Shown here: positions 57,102-64,000 of the stretch, one piece after another | Layout: each line of letters opens with the position of its first letter | Numbering within the stretch: the first letter of the stretch is position 1 | NCBI GenBank assembly: GCA_964247055.1 | Contig: OZ176052.1 | Span: 10,106,001 to 10,170,000, forward strand | From: Paragordius varius | Taxonomy: Eukaryota > Nematomorpha | Length of the DNA stretch: 64,000 nucleotides | Reading direction: 5' to 3' | Notes under the pieces: model-generated | What the model saw: only the letters and a program-made list of their open reading frames with translations | Databases searched by the model: none | What the model was told of the DNA's origin: nothing | Position numbers and translations under genes: made by a program

Positions 57102-60100
57102 AAAAAATTCGTTTTTGTACGCAGCGTTATTTGCCTGTTATATACGTCAAAAATGGGGATTGAAAAATAAAGATTAATTAATCATATATCATTTGATAGT
57201 TAACAGCTTCATGATAACGAATATCAAAATGATCTATGTGGTTAAAATCTAAAAATTATATCCTGAATCAAAAAATCGCATTTTATTGCATATTCAGTCA
57301 AAAATATATACAATAGATTAAAGCGCTTCACTAAATATTATTTGGGCAATCATAGAATAAGAATGATTCTAAAAAGAAAAAATTATCAAATAAATTTAAA
57401 TTTTTTCTTGGAGGGTCTCACAAACGGTGGAATGATAAAAAGGTCGTGACTTGTAAGTCAGGCGTGGCAAGTTGAGCAAGTTTACTTAAGCCAGCAAGTG
57501 TACACTTGAAGATCAGTGTTAAAAACACTTAAATCAAGTCTTTTGCTTATGAATGTAATTTTAAATATTTTCAGCCAAAATTTATGAAATAAGGCACAAA
57601 TTTTTTATTTGATTCTCGCGAGCCGCAGATATATTATGGAGGGCCGCCTGTTGAACCCTCTTGCTGTCTATAATTGGGACAGATCCAAAACATTGAACTA
57701 AACAGTTGATTTTACAATCGATAAATATCACGTTTTTGCTGGTATGTAACCTGAAAGCTTATATGAGTTAATTTTTTGAATTTTCTCACCATAATATATA
57801 TTTATTTCCTTATTGTATTAGCGATTTAAAATTTACATTTTTTTAAAAAAATTGTATTATGCACCTAGAATGCTAAAAAGCGTTTATTTAATTTCAGCTT
57901 AATATCTTAAATACTTTTTAAGATATTCAAATTTTGATTCGCTCTGGGACATATACCCCAAATTTGTCATGAAGTGTTAATCATGCGCTCAAAAGGGAAA
58001 GAATGACTTTTAATCATCTGTCTTCATATTTAAACTTTTTATAAAAATCGAATTTAAACTTTTTTATTGAATTCGGCTCAATATCTTCTTAAGCTGAAAA
58101 TCGCTCAGGGGTATAAACCTCACAGAGTGTACTGAAATTTTTAAATAATTTAATACACATGTTATTGGACCATACTCAAATTTCAGTTTTGGGGTTATTT
58201 TGCACGTCAGGTCATTTTAAAGTCGAGTTTTTTTAAAAATTTAAGTAGACCAAATTGAAAATGATTCTTAAGCCTTTTAGGCCTATGTTTAAACTTTTTT
58301 AAAATCATAATATTACCATCCCAATTTTTATTCGCCACCCTTTTTTTAGATATTTTTCAAATCACCTACATATGATGCAATTAAATATATGTCATGGTAG
58401 AAAATGTAAATAAACTTAAGCGTTTATGCTATTTTTCCCATAATACTTGATATTTCTTTATTTTAAAATCAACTTTTCAAATGAGTTCAGGCTATCTCAA
58501 TAATGGAATGAAGTTAGAAATGAATGAAATATATGGTTTTTTATCTATTACAGCGAATAATATTTGATATTAAACTTTTAACCAAAACAAAACAGTTTAT
58601 ACAAGTTTAAGATGTAAATAAAACTACCCAAAAATGTAATCGTCAACCAAAAGTTGAAGAGAGAGATTGAAGTCTTAAATAAGCATTAATTCTTTGACCT
58701 ATTACAGTGTATATCGAGGCTATAATAAATGTCCTGATATATTCTGTTGGATACTCCTATAGTTTTAGGCCTTACGAATGATTCACCTACTTTTTGTGGT
58801 TGTGCCATGTCGGATAACTGCAGAATTTGCACAATTATACTAAATAAAAAAATTTGTTTTAAGCTCAATACGCTTCAACCCAAAAATATTACACAAACTG
58901 CAGACAAAAAATTATCTTAACGTTTTCTGATAGAAAAGTTCATCAGGATCATTCGTAAGTGCTTTTGCTTTGGGCCTTACTAGTGATTAAAGAAAGTTAT
59001 ACCACTTTTTCTACTTGCCTTATATATAAAATCGGAAAATTTACGCACATTATGGTCAATATTTCTTAGTGATAGCTAAATACTTCATTCCAAAAATTTA
59101 AATACATCAACACGTGTATTAAAAAGTAAAACAAAATTTTAATAATTTGATTTCCAGATGTAGGTCCCAATTATTTTTTGCAAACTCTAATTAGTTTAAA
59201 CGTAAAATGCTGATATTAAGCGGTAATAATTTTTGATATATGTGTTTTTTATGACATCAAAAAACAATAATATATTTATAATACAAAAATTAAATAATTT
59301 AGTTTTTAGCCAAATTTTGTTGAAACGCATTAAATGGTGTTTTAAAGTACATGGGAACGGTAAAAAATGGTTTTGATATTATAAAAACTCATTTTATATA
59401 TATTTCTGACCATTTCTATCGCTGAACGCGATCGAAGAATTATACTTCCATAGATATAAAATTATTTGCATCCTTACGATAACTTTTAAATTAAATTATT
59501 TCTTTTTTAAGTTATTTGATATTCAAAAATTTATTATTATAATCTAGGTATGACATAAACCATTTATAATTAGTTTTAGAATCAGAGCGTAATATTGATT
59601 TAATCTCATAACTTCACAATATTCCATCCTTATTTATATAATGTTATATTATTATGGAGTACACAATCTAAGTGTGAAAAAAATTTGCGCAGGTAAAATT
59701 ATTATTAAAAAATAATCTCTAATTGGCAATTAGTGCACAAATACTTATGACAAATATTTTAATATAACAATAATTGTGTAATAATAACCAGACTTAAAAT
59801 GTAGTTTAGGGAGGACTAATTAAATAAATTAGCGCATTTTATAAGGAAATTTTTTTATTGTGAAAACCATTCCATTAGATATTAAAATCTCTTCCAATAA
59901 TATTTAGTGTTAATTATGTTGTACCCATTTGCATCTACATTGTTCATTTTTATAATCATGCCTAAAATGTTCATTTGTAAAGCGCCTCGTAATAATTTTT
60001 TTCCTTAAATAAATTAAGAATATAATAGGTCTAACATGTATAAAATCATAACATTTTTCAATACTTTATTAATTTGAATGAATTGTTTAATATTTGCCGG

Positions 60101-60199
60101 TACAGCTTTCGTTCTTTACTATTTAACCATTTTATATCTGTATCTCAAGTATCGGTATAAAATTGTTTGATTATATAAGTCGGCCCTTTGAATAAAAAA
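57102..60199. other. Intergenic region between HIRA and the homeobox gene
   Basis: The two genes diverge. Contents: a hAT-like end fragment at about 57605-57665 (AGCCGC...GGGCCGCCTGTTGAACCC), a stretch at 57830-58340 related to the degenerate repeat at 25.8-27.0 kb, and a possible minus-strand exon at 58699-58823. Otherwise A+T-rich with no supported feature. Confidence 0.45.
58699..58823 (-). CDS. Possible isolated exon, function unknown
   Basis: A minus-strand open stretch of about 41 codons lies between an AG (CTGCAG ending 58824) and a GT (TAATAG|GTCAAAG). It includes FVRPKTIGVSNRIYQDIYY. It is less A+T-driven than its surroundings. No partner exon was found and no family is recognised; it may be chance or a fragment. 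Confidence 0.2.
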
Positions 60200-61144
60200 A
60201 TGATCAATTCCACCAAAAAGGAGATTCAAGAGAGTGTTGGTAACAATTTAAAACCTAATAAGTTACCTTCTGGCAATATAACATCAGAAATGTTATCCAA
60301 TTTTGAGCCTAACTTAACCAGTGATTTAGTAAACGCGCGAGATGGGAATGGTATGTTAAATTTAAACCCATACATTGCCTCTACCCTATTTTGGACTATG
60401 TTGACGACTAACAAAATTTGGAAAAATTTTAACGATTCTTCAAACATTGAAGCTAAAATAGTTGATTCAACATATGAACCTATCGAAAAAAATGAAACTG
60501 CAAATTTATCCACCAAAATGAATGGGACCAATCCCTCTAACAACGTAATCTCTGATGTCGAACCGGTAAATGATAAGCGTTTAAGAACTGCTTACAGTAG
60601 TGGGCAATTGATTGAATTAGAGAAGGAATTTGATAAGGCCATGTACCTATCTAGGCTAAGAAGAATAGAAATAGCCAAGCGACTTCATTTAACCGAAAAG
60701 CAGGTCATTTAATTTTTTTAAAAAAAAAATAATAAAATGGTATTTAACGTTGTACCGATTAAATACTAATAACCATTCTGAATGCCTATGAATGCAGTCA
60801 TTCATGGTCAGAATTCATCATTACGACATGTGAGAAATTAAATGTTGATAGTCCGTTTATATCCTTTTAAAGGGTTTACAATTTAAAGTTAAACAATTGC
60901 GAATTTGATCAATTTTAAAATTTCACATTTTATTACATGAAATTTTAATCTTGTAGCATTTCATATTAATATTAACCGCATTGTGGTTCAAAGTTTTTTA
61001 CTGGCTACTGAATGCATTCCTACCGGTTCAGACCCAACTCTATTGAAAATATCCAAACTTTTATATATTGAAATATTTTTCTATTAGGTAAAGATATGGT
61101 TTCAGAATAGAAGAGTCAAATTCAAGAAATGTGAAAGATATTAG
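60200..61144 (+). CDS. Gsx: Gsx-class (ParaHox) homeobox protein
   Basis: Two exons, 60200-60703 and 61088-61144; 186 aa. The homeodomain is residues 125-184, with helix-2 signature [11 protein letters not shown] and helix-3 [25 protein letters not shown] together with Val at position 54 (NRRVK) is characteristic of Gsx/ind proteins, DNA-binding regulators of neural patterning; W48, F49, N51 and R53 are present. The intron falls between homeodomain positions 44 and 45. The protein stops four residues after NRRVKFKK, so it has essentially no C-terminal region. The N-terminal 124 residues are Asn/Ser-rich; a weak Trp motif (LFWTM, residues 63-67) could be a degenerate hexapeptide. Start ATG 60200 is the first in frame. 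Class assignment is by motif only; a divergent Hox2/3-like gene is the main alternative. Confidence 0.85.
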
Positions 61145-62704
61145 TTAAAAAATTTGAGAAATTTAATTTATTTGGTGTTCAATAACAATTAATATGTCAT
61201 AAATAAAATGATAAATTAGTGCAATTATGATCATTTATATTATGGTTTATAAATAAATTAAAATTAAATATTAAAATTCCATCATATCATAGATGATTTT
61301 TTTGCAATACAAGTAGGTGTTAATACAATTTATGCGGCACAAATGCAATCAGAAATATGTAAAGGGATTTGATAAAATGCATGTGGTGGCTTAAAAACCA
61401 ACACTTTATGGTTATCGCAATATGAGGGTTGGACATGCCCAGACTTTCGATCGCGAAAGTTATAACATGATCTGCGTTCTTCGTTAGGTCTTTATGGGTA
61501 AAAAGAATATTATATTTATATAAAATGGTAATATTCTAATGGAATTTTTATGGGATACAAACTTGATAATATATGGAGCTTAATTATTTTATCAAATATT
61601 TATATATTAGTCAGTAAAAATAGTTATGGTATATTTCAAATACAAATCATTATTTTATGTACTTCGATCAAATTGGGATCGTTGCTCCTCCACTTGTTAA
61701 AAAGGTTAAAAAAATCATAAATAATATAAAAAATTAGATACAATTGATTTTTGTAAATGTCATAATTCACATACATAGTGAACTTAAATGATGGTTAATT
61801 CAACTATATTTCTATAAAAATATATTTATTATTTAATTTATAAAACTCAATGATAATTAATTTAAAAAATGGCGAGAAAAGGATTATGATTTTGATATTT
61901 CAAAGTTTTTTGGCAATTATTTTTTTCGTAGTCAATTACATCCTATTCGTAAAACAGAAAGGTAAACCCATGTTAAATATAAGCGAGGTCAAATAGTAAA
62001 ATCGAACTAAAAGCTAGCCTATACTTTGAGGCATAACATTTTTTTCTAAACCAATATATTTCATATATAATCTATAAATAATAACATCTTCAATGTTAAT
62101 TTGAATTAAGTTATCTTATCAATAAATTATATTAATTAGTATCTAAATAAAATATTCACCAACAATATATAAAACATTGGATACATATAAATTCAGTATT
62201 CCAAATCGATCTTAGAACACAAATATGGCGTTATGAATAAGTAAACTATATTGTTGTTTTCATATTTTGTCAAGAACGTATGGTGGAATACAAAAATTTA
62301 ACTTTCATAACCGCCGTATTTGTTGACACAAACATTATATATTATTTTAAAGCTAATATTTTTAATAGATATGAATCTTTTGAGGCATCATTAGATACAA
62401 AGTCTCGAATAAATAAATTATAAGCATTTTGGCACCGAGTTTTCCTAGAACGGTATTTAAAGTATAAGTAAAAAAATTCAATTTTATTGAACATCATATT
62501 GTCAACCCAAGAAAAATCTAGGTGGGAGCAAAAAATTTGCGTAATTCAATTATATGATATAACTTGAAACAAATGTAATATGGATATCAGCTGCAATTTA
62601 TCAATATTTGTCCCCGATATGCATATTTCACGCAGATATAAGGATTTCATTAATTATGATTTTTATAATATTATAATTCGCATTTTTATTTTTATAAGAG
62701 GGGA
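61145..62704. other. Intergenic region 3' of the homeobox gene
   Basis: A+T-rich. At about 61410-61500 there is a G+C-richer block (including TTTCGATCGCGAAAG, an inverted repeat) that may be an element fragment. No coding sequence is supported. Confidence 0.4.
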
Positions 62705-62771
62705 GGTGGAATAAGCATTTATTTTTCAATTCGATGGGGCGTGAACAAAAATAGGTTGGGAACCACTGGTT
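62705..62771. mobile_element. hAT terminus fragment
   Basis: Ends in AGGTTGGGAACCACTG, a textbook hAT right end, preceded by a GGGGCGTGAAC block. No matching left end could be located, so the element is truncated. Confidence 0.6.
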
Positions 62772-62983
62772 TAGAATGCTAAAAGATATTTATCCATATA
62801 TAAAAGAATCCGTTCTTGACCGATTTGTGGAAAAGGGCGAATAACATAATTATATGTACCTCTTTGTCCTGAAATCAGAAAAATTATTTTAAATTAATAA
62901 AAAAATATCTCTCTTTTTGGCGCAAAAACTCTTTGTCTTTTAATCAATAACAATATAGATTATAATCAGTTAAAAATATAAAT

Positions 62984-63894
62984 TTACTGGCATTTAGTCC
63001 ATTGTAAATTTTGTTCCAACGTACCAGGTACATGAACAACGTACAAAAGCCCTAATTGGGGATGTTCGAAACATTTGAAATTGTTAACATCAACGTGAAG
63101 GTTGCTATCTACATATCTTAAATCCAATAAAATAATCATAAATTACACAATAATTGTAACAAAAAGAATTTAAACATTGATTTTCACAAATATTGATATA
63201 AATAAACTGACCTGTTACAAGGAGATACATTTTGAAAGGCACGGGCATATTGTGGATGTCTGAGCCAATTCAACCATGTGCTTGATAATAAGCATATAAA
63301 TTTAATCATATTCAGAAATTTTAATCCATTCAAAATGACATTATATATACGTAGATAAATCGTTTTAAATTAGATCCAGAAAAAGAAACAGCTTCAAGGT
63401 AATATTGAATTGATTATAAACATACAGTAATAAATTTAAACTAACGCCTATAAATCAATTTGCTCATGCTGATTATCATTAATTATTGTTTAAAGTTGAA
63501 TGTGAATTCGGAAGCCACATAATAAGCCAAAAATAATAAAAATTTGAATTTGATGGACGTTTTAAATATAATTCTAGGATAATATTGAATTTAGTAATTT
63601 TTAAGAGTGAAATATTAAAATTTACTCAAAAAATTTAAATTTTTCATACAAAAAATTTCATAATGCGAATACAACTATTTATTTTCAAAATTAAGGTTTT
63701 GGGTGAGTAGGTCCACTGTACAAAAAAAAATATTTTAAAAAATACTTCATATATTCAGAATATCGGTAACATTCAGTTGGTGGCTGCCTGTCAATAGTAC
63801 ATGGGTTCAGAATACCATATCCAATAGCTTCTGATTGGTGATTAAGAAATAGAGCGAAAACGATTGAGATATAAAGCATTGTTATGGGATTCAT
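62984..63894 (-). CDS. Small secreted cysteine-containing protein, unknown family
   Basis: Three exons, 63894-63746, 63280-63212, 63116-62984, give 116 aa in one frame. Residues 1-23 form a clear signal peptide (MNPITMLYISIVFALFL then HQSEA). The mature part, about 93 residues, has five cysteines, the blocks NPCTIDRQPPTEC, WLNWLRHPQYARAF and VDVNNFKCFEHPQ, and ends WTKCQ. The first donor is GTATTTTTT and both acceptors are AG with matching phase. An unspliced reading of exon 1 would stop about 17 codons later. No family is recognised; a secreted peptide, toxin-like or extracellular role cannot be told apart. An odd cysteine number suggests a free thiol, a dimer, or a small error in the model. 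Confidence 0.6.
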
Positions 63895-64000
63895 AATGTG
63901 TAAGCTATACTAAAGCGTGCAAAGTAATAAATTAAAAATTGTAAAAAAACGATTTTAAAATCCAAATGATTTAAAAGGTTAAATATGTTTTAATTATAAT

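Noticed and set aside
60226-60543. Minus-strand 105-codon frame
   Set aside because: Antisense shadow of the homeobox gene's first exon.

Overview
This is a very A+T-rich nuclear window (about three quarters A+T by eye) from an animal. It is read as an animal because the genes have spliceosomal GT-AG introns and are metazoan types: a Gsx-class homeobox gene, a follistatin-related (FSTL4/5-type) secreted protein, kinesin light chain, HIRA, tubulin cofactor E and AIFM3-type oxidoreductases. The species cannot be named from the sequence. The strongest clue is a set of spliceosomal introns of only 21-27 nt at the 5' ends of three genes. Such introns are known in simplified spiralian parasites (dicyemids), and short 5' introns are known in some flatworms, so a fast-evolving spiralian is the best guess, held loosely.

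Layout. 485-2151 (-) and 4152-9392 (+): a head-to-head pair of AIFM3-like genes with the same exon pattern. The minus copy runs off the left edge and has lost both Rieske histidines. 11405-19548 (-): kinesin light chain, 13 exons. 19.5-34.2 kb: about 14.7 kb without a recognised gene, filled with hAT remains, a TTAA-ended MITE family, a perfect palindrome and degenerate repeats. 34214-38456 (+): tubulin-folding cofactor E, 10 exons. 39905-51992 (+): FSTL4/5-like gene, 14 exons, with a dimeric tandem satellite in intron 1. 53632-56322 (-): HIRA in one uninterrupted exon. 60200-61144 (+): Gsx-class homeobox gene, two exons. 62984-63894 (-): an unrecognised small secreted cysteine-containing protein, three exons.

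Exon models were built by hand from homology, splice signals and reading phase. Every complete model sums to a multiple of three (AIFM3-like 590 aa, KLC 704, TBCE 543, FSTL 1051, HIRA 896, Gsx 186, secreted protein 116), an internal check on the splice sites. The genes do not form one pathway. KLC and TBCE both serve the microtubule system, HIRA is a histone chaperone, Gsx a transcription factor, and FSTL and the small protein are secreted.

Mobile DNA is mostly small DNA-transposon derivatives (mariner-type MITE, TTAA-ended MITE, a MITE with CACCC-rich ends, hAT ends and one decayed hAT transposase). No retrovirus-like, LTR or Polinton element could be recognised. No tRNA, rRNA or CRISPR array was recognised.
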